Of a stretch of 64,000 nt of DNA, positions 33,908-42,397 are shown in pieces. The position numbers and the translations under genes are program-made. The DNA comes from Endozoicomonas euniceicola. GTDB lineage: Bacteria > Pseudomonadota > Gammaproteobacteria > Pseudomonadales > Endozoicomonadaceae. The DNA is taken from assembly GCF_025562755.1 (NCBI RefSeq), contig NZ_CP103300.1, forward strand, positions 4,713,001 to 4,777,000, written 5' to 3'. How positions within the stretch are numbered: position 1 is the stretch's first letter; each line of letters opens with the position of its first letter. Under the pieces are notes generated by a model. It made no database searches. It was not told the origin of the DNA and saw only the letters and a program-made list of their open reading frames with translations.

Positions 33908-35623
33908 ATGTTCTCAGGCATCATTGCTTCCTCTGGCGTTGCCATTGGTAAAGCATTTGTCCTTAAAGAGGCTGAATTTCAAATTAGTGATAGTGTGCTG
34001 GACAGCTCTGAAGTAGACGCGAACATTGCTCGCTTCAAAGAGGCTATCGTTAAAACGGTTGAGCAGCTGGAGTCGATCCGTGACACAGCGGCTGCCAAGT
34101 TGGGTGAAGAAGAAGCGGAAGTCTTCGAAGGTCATATTCTGGTAGCGACTGATGAAGAACTGGAAGAAGAAGTTGTTGAAGCCATTAAGGGCCTGAAGCC
34201 TGCTGACGCAGCACTAAGCGAAACTATTGCAACGAACGTTGCGATGCTGGCCGAGCTGGACGACCCTTACCTGCGTGAGCGCGTTGCTGACATCAAAGAC
34301 GTTGGTCGTCGTATGATCAAGAATCTGCTGGGCATCGATATGGTGTCCCTGGACGATGTGGCTCACGGTACCATCATCATTGCTGATGACCTGACTCCGT
34401 CTGAAACGTCCCAGATTGATCTGGAACGGGTATGGGGTTTTGTCACTAATATTGGTGGTCGAACTTCTCACTCTGCGATCATGGCTCGTTCCCTGGAGCT
34501 GCCAGCTATCGTTGGTGCCAAGGTGGCTACTGACAGCATCCAGAATGGTGACACGGTTGTCCTGGATGCTATCAACAACAAGGTTCTGATCAATCCTGAC
34601 CAGTCAGCCATCGATTCTTACAAGACCCTGCAGGCGAAGCTGGACGAAGAGCGCAAAGAGCTGTCCAAGCTGAAAGACCTGCCCTGCACCACTATTGATG
34701 GCAAGCAGTTCGAAATCTGCTCCAACATCGGTACTGTGAAAGACACTGAAGGTGCAAACCGTCACGGTGCCGAGGGTGTAGGCCTGTATCGTACTGAGTT
34801 CCTGTTTATGGACCGTACCCAGATGCCGACCGAAGAGGAGCAGTTCGAGGCCTACAAGGCAGTGGCTGAAGCCATGTCTGGCCGTCCGGTAGTTATCCGT
34901 ACCCTGGATATTGGTGGTGACAAGGATCTGCCTTACCTGGACCTGCCGCAGGAACTGAACCCTTTCCTGGGCTGGCGTGCGATCCGTATGTGCTTCGACA
35001 AGCCTGAGATTCTGAACACCCAGCTGCGTGCCATTCTGCGTGCATCTGCCTTCGGTAAGCTGAAGATCATGTTCCCGATGGTTATCTCTGTTGAGGAAGC
35101 CCGTCGTCTGAAGCAGGTCGTTGCTGACGTTAAGGCTGAATTGAGCAGTAAAGACATCGCTTTCGACGACACCGTTGAAGTGGGCATCATGGTTGAGACA
35201 CCAGCGGCAGTAATGGTTGCAGACCTGCTGATTCAGGAAATGGACTTCTTCTCCATCGGTACTAACGACCTGACCCAGTACATTCTGGCGGTTGACCGTG
35301 GTAACGAAATGATTGCTGATATGTACGATCCAATGGCTCCGGCCGTTCTGCGTGCTATCAAGCGTGTTATCGACTGCTCCCACGAAGCCGGTAAGTGGAC
35401 CGGCATGTGTGGTGAGATGGCCGGTGACGAGCGTGCCGCCCTGATCCTGGCGGGTCTGGGGCTGGATGAGTTCTCCATGAGTGCGACTTCTATTCCTCGT
35501 GTTAAGAAAACTCTGCGTAACCATAAGCACGAAGACCTGAAGGCGATGGCTGAAGCGGCTGTAAACCAGCCGACGACTGAAGACGTAAAAGCGCTGCTGA
35601 ACGACTTTATCGCCAAGTTCTGA
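33908..35623 (+). CDS. ptsI: PTS enzyme I (phosphoenolpyruvate-protein phosphotransferase)
   Basis: Enzyme I takes phosphate from PEP and passes it to HPr. The 571-residue protein has the phosphorylated His in the swivelling domain (GGRTSHSAIMARSLELPAIVG) near residue 190. The PEP-binding TIM barrel contains RTEFLFMDR, RTLDIGGDKDLPYL and FSIGTNDLTQY. The catalytic Cys is in TGMCGEMAGD. It is transcribed alone: ptsH is 24 kb away at 59387 and no crr is adjacent, unlike the enterobacterial ptsHI-crr operon. The coding sequence is strongly codon-biased. Confidence 0.96.
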   Translation: MFSGIIASSGVAIGKAFVLKEAEFQISDSVLDSSEVDANIARFKEAIVKTVEQLESIRDTAAAKLGEEEAEVFEGHILVATDEELEEEVVEAIKGLKPADAALSETIATNVAMLAELDDPYLRERVADIKDVGRRMIKNLLGIDMVSLDDVAHGTIIIADDLTPSETSQIDLERVWGFVTNIGGRTSHSAIMARSLELPAIVGAKVATDSIQNGDTVVLDAINNKVLINPDQSAIDSYKTLQAKLDEERKELSKLKDLPCTTIDGKQFEICSNIGTVKDTEGANRHGAEGVGLYRTEFLFMDRTQMPTEEEQFEAYKAVAEAMSGRPVVIRTLDIGGDKDLPYLDLPQELNPFLGWRAIRMCFDKPEILNTQLRAILRASAFGKLKIMFPMVISVEEARRLKQVVADVKAELSSKDIAFDDTVEVGIMVETPAAVMVADLLIQEMDFFSIGTNDLTQYILAVDRGNEMIADMYDPMAPAVLRAIKRVIDCSHEAGKWTGMCGEMAGDERAALILAGLGLDEFSMSATSIPRVKKTLRNHKHEDLKAMAEAAVNQPTTEDVKALLNDFIAKF

Positions 35624-35669
35624 TACAAGTCCGACGGATACTGGTACATCGTTTCATTACTTTTGACTT

Positions 35670-35722
35670 GTAGGTTGGGAAGAGCGAAGTGTTTATGCCC
35701 TTCAGGGTAACTCCCAACCTAC
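35670..35722. repeat. palindromic intergenic element after ptsI
   Basis: GTAGGTTGGGA and TCCCAACCTAC form an 11-bp stem around a loop with AGAGCGAAG and TGCCCTTCAGGGTA. The CCCAACCTAC palindrome resembles REP-like intergenic elements in other gammaproteobacteria. A related arm, TGCCCTTCAGGGTA, recurs after adhE. Confidence 0.65.
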
Positions 35723-35941
35723 GCACCCCGTCAAAGTCATTGAGACCGTGTGCTAGTGTCGGCAAGCTGTAATGGTTGCAGCAATAAAATATAAAGAGGA
35801 GCAGGCGATGACCTGCTCCACAAAAAGTGGTAACGCGCCAAAATAGCCGTGAATAACATGGCAGATTGTGCGTCACCGCTAAAGCCTGAACGAACGAACC
35901 AGGCTTTGAAGGATTTCAATGACAAGTATGAGGTAATGCAA

Positions 35942-38602
35942 ATGGCTACTAAAAAGCCTTTAGCGGATAAAGAGCCTTTAGCGGATAAAGAGCTTTTGGC
36001 GGAAAAAGGGCAGACAGCCAAACAGGATACAGGTAAAACAGAGGTTGAGGTACAACTCGACGCTCTGCTTGATCGGGCGAAAGTCGCTCGTGAAAAATAC
36101 CTGAAGCTGGACCAGGAAGCGATTGACCGTATCAATAAGGCGATGGCTCTTGCTGGTCAGGCTGCGCACATGGAGCTGGCGCGTATGGCGGTTGAAGAAA
36201 CCGGCCGTGGTATTCTGGAAGACAAGGTGACCAAGAACATCTTTTCTACTGAATACGTTCATCACTCTATCAAATACGACAAAACAGTCGGTGTTATTGA
36301 AGATAACGAAGAAGAAGATTACATGCTGGTTGCAGAGCCAGTGGGTATTGTCTGCGGTATTACACCGGTGACTAACCCGACGTCGACCACCATGTTCAAG
36401 TCCATCATTTCTGCCAAGACCCGTAACCCGATTGTTTTTGCTTTCCACCCATCTGCCCAGAAGTGCTCCAGTGAGGCGGCTCGTATCCTGCGTGATGCTG
36501 CTGTCGAGGCGGGTGCGCCGGAAGACTGTATTCTGTGGGTAGAAAAACCTTCTCTGGAAGCAACCCAGAAGCTGATGGTTCATCCGGATATTTCTGTCAT
36601 CCTGGCCACCGGTGGTTCTGGTATGGTTCGTGCCGCTTACTCTTCCGGTAAGCCAGCCCTGGGTGTTGGTCCGGGTAACGTGCCTTGTGTCATTGATCGT
36701 ACTGCCGACCTGAAGCAGGCTACCAATGACCTGGTTATGTCCAAGAGCTTTGACAACGGTATGATCTGTGCCTCCGAGCAGGCGGCGATTGTCCACGAAG
36801 CGATTTACCCGCAGTTCATCAAAGAGATGAAAGCACTGAACGTTTACTTCACGACTCCTGAAGAAACCAAAAAGCTGGCGGAAGTTGTGATTGTTGATGG
36901 TCACGTTAACAGCAAGATTGTTGGTATGAAGCCGGTTACCATCGCAGAGATGGCTGGCGTTAAAATTCCTGCAGAAACCCGTGTGATTGCGGCTGAAATC
37001 GAAGGTGTGGGTCCGGAATTCCCTCTGTCCCGTGAGAAGCTGTCCCCGGTGCTGGGCGTTCTGAAAGCCCGCGATACCAAGCATGGTATTGAGCTGGCTG
37101 ACAAGATGCTGAACTTTGGTGGTCTGGGTCACTCTGCGGTTCTGCACGCTCAGAACGACGATGTGATTGAGCAGTTCTCCCTGGCCATGAAAGCAGGACG
37201 AATCATCATCAACTCCCCGTCTACCCATGGTGCGATTGGTGACCTGTATAACACCAATATGCCTTCCCTGACTCTGGGCTGTGGTACTTACGGTGGTAAT
37301 AGTACTACGTCCAACGTTTCTGCTGTAAACCTGATTAATGTTAAGCGTGTGGCGAAGCGTCGTGTGAATATGCAGTGGTTTAAGCTTCCTCGTAAAATCT
37401 ACTTTGAGGCGAACTCCCTGCAATACCTTGAGAAGATGCCTGACATCTCTCGTGTATTCATTGTGACCGACGAAATCATTCAGAGCCTGGGTTATGTTGA
37501 CAAAATCCAGTACCACCTGAACCGTCGCCAGGTACCAGTACAGGTTCGTGTATTCAACCAGGTTGAGGCTGATCCGTCTCTGGCTACCATTCGTGCCGGT
37601 GCGGAAGATATGCAACGCTTCCAGCCTGATGTGATTATTGCCCTGGGTGGTGGCTCTCCTATCGATGCCGCGAAAGGCATGTGGTTGTTCCACGAACAGC
37701 CAGAAGCTGATTTTGAAAGCATGTCACAGAAGTTTCTGGATATTCGCAAGCGTGTTTACAAGTTCCCTAAACTGGGCAAAAAGGCACGTCTGGTGGCTAT
37801 TCCTACCACCTCCGGTACCGGTTCTGAAGTGACCTCCTTTGCGGTGATCACTGACAAGGACAGAGGCATCAAGTACCCGCTGGCAGACTATGAGCTGACA
37901 CCGGACGTGGCCATTCTGGACCCGAACCTGGTGCAGACCGTGCCTAAGAAGGTAACGGCTGATACCGGACTGGACGTGCTGACCCACGCTCTGGAAGCCT
38001 TTGTTTCCGTTATGGCGTCTGACTATACTGATGCGCTGGCTATGAAAGCCATACAGCTGACCTTTGATAACCTGCCAGCGTCTTACGAGTCTGCCGACAA
38101 GCGCGCCCGTGAGAAAATGCATAATGCTTCCTGCATCGCGGGTATGGCCTTTGCTAACGCCTTCCTGGGCATCAATCACTCTATGGCGCACAAGCTGGGT
38201 CACGAGATGAAGATTCCTCATGGTCTGGCTAACGCTCTGCTGCTGCCACACGTGATTGAGTACAACGGCAACAGCCAGCCTTCCAAGGTAGCGACTTTCC
38301 CGAAATACGACCACTACATTGCCCACGAGAAGTACACTGAAGTCGCCAAGATTCTGGGGCTGCCTCACAGCACGACTGATGAGGGAGTTAAGTCTCTGGC
38401 TAATGCAGTTCGCGACTTGATGAAGAAAGTTGATGTACCGCTTTCCCTGAAAGAAATGGGCTTCAACGAGAAAGAGTTCCTGGCTAAAGTGCCGGAGCTG
38501 GCAGCCTATGCATTTGAAGATCAGTGTACGACAGCCAACCCGCGTATGCCGCTGGTGACTGAGCTGGAAGAGTTGCTGAAGAAAGCCTACTACGGTGAAT
38601 AA
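35942..38602 (+). CDS. adhE: bifunctional acetaldehyde-CoA/alcohol dehydrogenase
   Basis: AdhE reduces acetyl-CoA to ethanol and reoxidises NADH in fermentation. The ATG at 35942 follows GAGGT at 7 bases; upstream Met codons (35849, 35936) are less well placed. The product is 886 residues. Residues about 40-450 are the aldehyde dehydrogenase with the catalytic Cys in FDNGMICASEQ. The second half is an iron-dependent alcohol dehydrogenase with GGGSPIDAAKGMW, DVLTHALEAFVS and GINHSMAHKLGHEMKIPHG carrying iron ligands. Compared with E. coli AdhE there is an extra N-terminal segment of about 30 residues containing PLADKE repeats encoded by 18-bp direct repeats. AdhE proteins form spirosome filaments; whether the extension affects this is unknown. 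Confidence 0.95.
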   Translation: MATKKPLADKEPLADKELLAEKGQTAKQDTGKTEVEVQLDALLDRAKVAREKYLKLDQEAIDRINKAMALAGQAAHMELARMAVEETGRGILEDKVTKNIFSTEYVHHSIKYDKTVGVIEDNEEEDYMLVAEPVGIVCGITPVTNPTSTTMFKSIISAKTRNPIVFAFHPSAQKCSSEAARILRDAAVEAGAPEDCILWVEKPSLEATQKLMVHPDISVILATGGSGMVRAAYSSGKPALGVGPGNVPCVIDRTADLKQATNDLVMSKSFDNGMICASEQAAIVHEAIYPQFIKEMKALNVYFTTPEETKKLAEVVIVDGHVNSKIVGMKPVTIAEMAGVKIPAETRVIAAEIEGVGPEFPLSREKLSPVLGVLKARDTKHGIELADKMLNFGGLGHSAVLHAQNDDVIEQFSLAMKAGRIIINSPSTHGAIGDLYNTNMPSLTLGCGTYGGNSTTSNVSAVNLINVKRVAKRRVNMQWFKLPRKIYFEANSLQYLEKMPDISRVFIVTDEIIQSLGYVDKIQYHLNRRQVPVQVRVFNQVEADPSLATIRAGAEDMQRFQPDVIIALGGGSPIDAAKGMWLFHEQPEADFESMSQKFLDIRKRVYKFPKLGKKARLVAIPTTSGTGSEVTSFAVITDKDRGIKYPLADYELTPDVAILDPNLVQTVPKKVTADTGLDVLTHALEAFVSVMASDYTDALAMKAIQLTFDNLPASYESADKRAREKMHNASCIAGMAFANAFLGINHSMAHKLGHEMKIPHGLANALLLPHVIEYNGNSQPSKVATFPKYDHYIAHEKYTEVAKILGLPHSTTDEGVKSLANAVRDLMKKVDVPLSLKEMGFNEKEFLAKVPELAAYAFEDQCTTANPRMPLVTELEELLKKAYYGE
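35960..36002 (+). repeat. 18-bp direct repeats at the adhE 5' end
   Basis: TTTAGCGGATAAAGAGCC is repeated twice in tandem with a third, diverged copy (TTTTGGCGGAAAAA). They encode PLADKE units in the N-terminal extension of AdhE. The repeat number could vary by slippage without frameshift. Confidence 0.85.
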
Positions 38603-38617
38603 TTTTACTCGCTGTTA

Positions 38618-38700
38618 AAGCAGGTTAGGGTGAGCGATAGCGTAAATGCCCTTCAGGGTATTTATGCGCTCTACTTAACTGCGCTACACGGCAACAGTAT
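38618..38700. repeat. REP-like palindromic element after adhE
   Basis: AGGTTAGGGTGAGCGATAGCG, then TAAATGCCCTTCAGGGTATTTA with a short stem, then GCGCTCTACTTAACTGCG. The centre matches the element after ptsI. It may stabilise or terminate the adhE transcript. Confidence 0.6.
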
Positions 38701-38706
38701 TGAGTC

Positions 38707-39741
38707 CTAAAAGCTAGTATAGAACCAGTGATTTCTAATGAGTGTCACTGGTTCAGGTGCTTGTTCTGCCTGTTCATCAAAGACTGTTCTTATTCTGCTG
38801 TTCTGATCGTAAGATTGTGCACCACCTTCATTTCCGCTTTCGCTTTCCCCTTCGCTTCCACCTTCATTCCCGCTTTCGCTTCCACCTTCATTCCCGCTTT
38901 CACTTTCCCCTTCGCTTCCACCTTCATTCCCGCTTTCGCTTTCCTCTTCGCTTACGCCTTCATTCCCGCTTTCACTTTCCCCTTCACTTTCTGATGCCCA
39001 CATGTTGTTGTGAGGTAATTCAAAATGCCATTCAATGTCGTTTTCTGTGTATGAAACAACGATATTACCTATCTCGTTTTCAGAGATATGGATAGTGCGA
39101 ATATCTCCATTTGACCTCAGGATATGCAGTTCCATGGAGCGATGTTCAGCATCAGGCTCAATGCTATATCGGTTATAGACTCCATTAGCCTCGTCCGGTA
39201 CAGAGGGTATAAGCACGTTAAGTGGCAGGTATACAGAGAAAATATTGATACTATTAACAGGTTGGTTGATGGTGGCTAGTAATTGCTGGTAGTCAGTGGT
39301 TTCCGGAACCATCCTTGAAAGCTCATTAAGCTGCTCAAAAAAACGCTCAATTATTAATTCCAGCCAGCCGCTGTTATCCATCTGGTAATTAAAGAATTCT
39401 GAAGGGAGGCTGATGCTCATAATGCTTTGCAAGTGCCTGTCATGGGAATGTTGGCCAGCCATTGGCTGTGAACAGCCAGGAGCTGAAAATATTATCTTTC
39501 GGGTTTCCATTAAAGGGTAGAGGCTGGATTCAAAACAATTCCATTGGCTGGTAATTGTCGCTTTCTTGTCAAGTAGTGTTGTAAATCCGGTTAGTTTAAA
39601 GGTACGACTTTTTCCTTTAGCATCTGTGAATTTGACACTGCCTTTCAGGTGAATAATTTCAGCATGAGTCAATACAGGTGTGGTTATTGCCATCAGGCAG
39701 AGTAAGGCAGCTCTGACTAGATGGTAAATAAGCACTTTCAT
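38707..39741 (-). CDS. exported protein with Glu/Gly/Ser tandem repeats
   Basis: Not recognised. The start at 39741 (MKVLIYHLVRAALLCLMA) follows AGGG at 8 bases and begins with a signal peptide ending LTHA. The first 230 mature residues have mixed composition. From residue about 250 the protein becomes strongly acidic, with 8- and 12-residue units of the type SEGESESGNEGG. These are encoded by 24- and 36-bp direct repeats at 38835-38990. A short tail follows (RTVFDEQAEQAPEPVTL). The repeat part is likely disordered and could vary in length. Confidence 0.6.
   Translation of the reverse strand: MKVLIYHLVRAALLCLMAITTPVLTHAEIIHLKGSVKFTDAKGKSRTFKLTGFTTLLDKKATITSQWNCFESSLYPLMETRKIIFSAPGCSQPMAGQHSHDRHLQSIMSISLPSEFFNYQMDNSGWLELIIERFFEQLNELSRMVPETTDYQQLLATINQPVNSINIFSVYLPLNVLIPSVPDEANGVYNRYSIEPDAEHRSMELHILRSNGDIRTIHISENEIGNIVVSYTENDIEWHFELPHNNMWASESEGESESGNEGVSEEESESGNEGGSEGESESGNEGGSESGNEGGSEGESESGNEGGAQSYDQNSRIRTVFDEQAEQAPEPVTLIRNHWFYTSF
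38835..38990 (-). repeat. 24/36-bp direct repeats coding for acidic Ser-Glu-Gly units
   Basis: On the plus strand the units read CTTCATTCCCGCTTTC, followed by one or two CCCTTCGCTTCCAC blocks. About five to six units are present. They encode the disordered C-terminal region of the exported protein. Confidence 0.85.
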
Positions 39742-39973
39742 GCAATTAGCCCTGATCATCGGAAAATCCCTAAAACAGTAAGCAGTTTTGATTTATAGCT
39801 CACTTAATATAAGAGCGCCGTGACCTGGCATTTTTTTCTGTACGTTAATATGGACTTGTTGGAGTCTGTGAGCAGGGTAGTATTCGATCAGTTTATCTAA
39901 AATTGAGTTAAATCATTATGTTTCGTTCTCTACCCGAGACATAATGTTGCAGAATATTGGGATTTAGTTGCTT

Positions 39974-40723
39974 ATGGTTGATTCTAGCACTGTTTTTGTT
40001 GTAGACGACGATGATTCGATCCGCGATCTGCTGGCCAGTTACCTGAAAAAGAATGGTTATAACGTTATCGCTGCCAATAGTGGAGAAAGCTTTTTGCAGG
40101 CGTTTCAGGCGTGGTGTTCTGCCGGAGGGGATGAAACACGTGCCATTGTCGTGTTGGATATCATGATGCCGGGCATGGATGGCTTTGATGTCTGCCGGGA
40201 GTTGCGCACTTTCTCAAAAGCGCCGGTAATAATGCTGACAGCGGTTTCTGATGAAATGGATAGAATCATTGGTCTGGAAATGGGTGCTGACGATTATCTG
40301 GGTAAGCCCTTTAACCCTCGTGAACTGCTGGCACGCATTAAAGCGATTTTCCGCCGCAGTGAGCAGGTGGCAGAGCCAAAAAACACAGGGCGTTATGCGG
40401 TTTTTAATGGTTTCTGTCTGGATACGGTGACTCGTGAGCTGGTCTCACCTGAAGGTGAAATCGTACCTTTGACGGGGGCCGACTATAACCTGCTGATGTT
40501 GTTTATTCGCAATCAGGGCAAGGTGCTAAGTCGTGAGAGTATCGCTGATGTAACGCGCAAACGAAACCCGGCGCCCATGGATCGTTTTATCGATGTGAAT
40601 GTCAGCCGTTTACGACAGTGCCTGGGTGAAAATGCCCGCGCTCCGGAACTGATCAAAACCGTCAGGGGGCAGGGGTACATATTAACGACTGAAGTCGTAT
40701 GGATTGATAAAGCGTCCGCTTGA
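39974..40723 (+). CDS. OmpR-family response regulator
   Basis: The 249-residue protein has a receiver domain (acidic pocket VVDDDDS, phosphorylated Asp in VVLDIMMPGMDGF, Thr in MLTAVS, Lys in GKPFNPREL). A winged-helix DNA-binding domain follows (PLTGADYNLLMLFIRNQGKVLSRESI, DVNVSRLRQCLGE, VRGQGYIL). It starts at ATG 39974; a TTG two codons earlier is possible, and neither has a clear ribosome site. The kinase gene follows after 12 bases. The closest functional analogy is OmpR (osmotic control of porins), but the target genes cannot be read from this window. Confidence 0.92.
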   Translation: MVDSSTVFVVDDDDSIRDLLASYLKKNGYNVIAANSGESFLQAFQAWCSAGGDETRAIVVLDIMMPGMDGFDVCRELRTFSKAPVIMLTAVSDEMDRIIGLEMGADDYLGKPFNPRELLARIKAIFRRSEQVAEPKNTGRYAVFNGFCLDTVTRELVSPEGEIVPLTGADYNLLMLFIRNQGKVLSRESIADVTRKRNPAPMDRFIDVNVSRLRQCLGENARAPELIKTVRGQGYILTTEVVWIDKASA

Positions 40724-40735
40724 GGAAATAACTAT

Positions 40736-42268
40736 TTGTCTGACTTTGTTGATGTTGGCACTGGCGCAAAGGTTCGCAGTAAAACGGCCAGAAAGTACTG
40801 GGGCAGACTGTCTTCCCTGAGTCGAACTCTACTGCCTGACTCTCTGCCCGGACGGTTTTTCATGTTTATGCTGTTGCTGGTGTTTGCTTCGCAACTGGTC
40901 ATCAGCAGTGTCTGGAACTTTCAAAGCTGGACGACTCAGGAAAAGGCACTGGAAAACGTTGTTTCCAATATGGCTGTGCGAGTATTGTCGACGATTGAGT
41001 ACTTTGATTCCCTGCCTGACCGCTATCGGCACATTATTCTGGATCAGTTGCGGGATATGGGGGGGACGCGTTATTTCGTGACACTCAACCGTGACTTTAT
41101 CGAGATCGACGAACTGCCCGGAACCCGAAGTCAGGATATTGTGATTAACGGTTTTAAGGACACCCTGGGGGCCTTTCAGGCCAATGGTACTTTTTCCAAT
41201 GACGCTATCAGTATTGCGTTTTCGGCACCGGAAACGCTGCGGGTGTTTAATAACAACACTTACCTGATGGAATTAACCGAAAGCTGGGGGCAGCACACGC
41301 TGATTGTTGAGCCACTGTCGTTGCCGGTTCTGGTGATACAGGTGCCGGTTTCAGATAATGAGTGGTTGTATCTTGCTACCCTGATGCCAGACTCCGGCAT
41401 TATGTCGTCTTCTCTGCCTATGGATTTGCAAGTGATTTATCTGTTCGGGCTGACCGTCTTGCTGATGTTCGGAAGCTGGATGATTTACGTGCTGACGCAG
41501 CCGGTGGAGCAATTATCCAAGGCGGCTGAAAATTTTGGCAGAAGTTTTGAGCCTGTGTATTTGCCGGAAGAAGGGGCGCGGGAGTTTAAGACGACTGCCA
41601 GTGCCTTTAACCGCATGCAAAGGAATATTCAACACTTCCTGAATGACCGGAAACAACTGTTTTCCGGAATTTCCCATGATCTGAAAACACCGTTAACGCG
41701 GTTGCGCTTGCGGGCAGAAATGCTGGATGACGACGATGAACGACAGGGGTTTGTTGAAGATATTGAACATCTGGATATGATGGTGCGCAGCGCCTTGCAA
41801 ATGGTTCGGGATACGGATATCCATGAAAATCCGGAAAGTGTCGATCTGGAACAGATGCTGGAGAATATTGCCCGGGCTGGCCGGTCTGTTGGGCAGAAGA
41901 TCAGCGTTAAGTGCCATGAGCACGAAGTCGTCACTGGCAAGCCCCTGGCACTGCGGCGTTGTTTTGAAAACCTGATTGATAATGCGGTGATCTATGGTGG
42001 CAGTGCTGATATCTCTCTTTCTGTAGAAGACGGTTATAACCGCATTGTCATCAGAGATCAGGGACCCGGATTGCCAGGAGGTATGGAAGAAGAAGTCTTT
42101 CAGCCCTATCGTCGTTTTGAGCATGGTGAAGCCTGTAATCCCGGAGGTAATGGCTTAGGCCTGATTACTGCACGACACCTGGTGGGGACTCACGGGGGGC
42201 AGTTAAGCCTTCGCAACCATCCGCAGGGTGGACTGGAAGTGACGCTTACCATTCCTTGTGACATCTGA
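40736..42268 (+). CDS. EnvZ-like sensor histidine kinase
   Basis: A TTG start at 40736 is well supported by GAGGAAA at 7 bases. The 510-residue kinase has a first membrane helix (FMFMLLLVFASQLVISSVW) at about 42-62 and a periplasmic domain of about 160 residues. A second helix (VIYLFGLTVLLMFGSWMIYVL) at about 230-250 is followed by a HAMP segment. The phospho-His is in FSGISHDLKTPLTRLRLRAEML, and the ATP-binding boxes are FENLIDNAVIYGG, IRDQGPGLPG and GNGLGL. The SHDLKTPLTRLRL dimerisation box closely resembles EnvZ. It forms a pair with the upstream OmpR-type regulator. Confidence 0.92.
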   Translation: MSDFVDVGTGAKVRSKTARKYWGRLSSLSRTLLPDSLPGRFFMFMLLLVFASQLVISSVWNFQSWTTQEKALENVVSNMAVRVLSTIEYFDSLPDRYRHIILDQLRDMGGTRYFVTLNRDFIEIDELPGTRSQDIVINGFKDTLGAFQANGTFSNDAISIAFSAPETLRVFNNNTYLMELTESWGQHTLIVEPLSLPVLVIQVPVSDNEWLYLATLMPDSGIMSSSLPMDLQVIYLFGLTVLLMFGSWMIYVLTQPVEQLSKAAENFGRSFEPVYLPEEGAREFKTTASAFNRMQRNIQHFLNDRKQLFSGISHDLKTPLTRLRLRAEMLDDDDERQGFVEDIEHLDMMVRSALQMVRDTDIHENPESVDLEQMLENIARAGRSVGQKISVKCHEHEVVTGKPLALRRCFENLIDNAVIYGGSADISLSVEDGYNRIVIRDQGPGLPGGMEEEVFQPYRRFEHGEACNPGGNGLGLITARHLVGTHGGQLSLRNHPQGGLEVTLTIPCDI

Positions 42269-42344
42269 CTGTTTTTCCGGTCTGGAGTTTCGCAGCTAAA
42301 AAAACTGTTTCTAATCTGCTATTTCTGACGTGCCAATAAAGACA

Positions 42345-42368
42345 GGGGCTGCTCCCGGGAACAGCCCC
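42345..42368 (+). terminator. hairpin between the kinase and the convergent GH63 gene
   Basis: GGGGCTG / CAGCCCC with an inner TCCCGGGA palindrome. The stem is strong but lacks a T-run. Confidence 0.6.
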
Positions 42369-42397
42369 CATTCTGAACTAAGCCACGTGTCGTGGGT

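Noticed and set aside
38728..39095. Plus-strand frames with Phe/Arg/Ser/His repeats
   Set aside because: Antisense of the acidic repeat part of the exported protein; no ribosome site.
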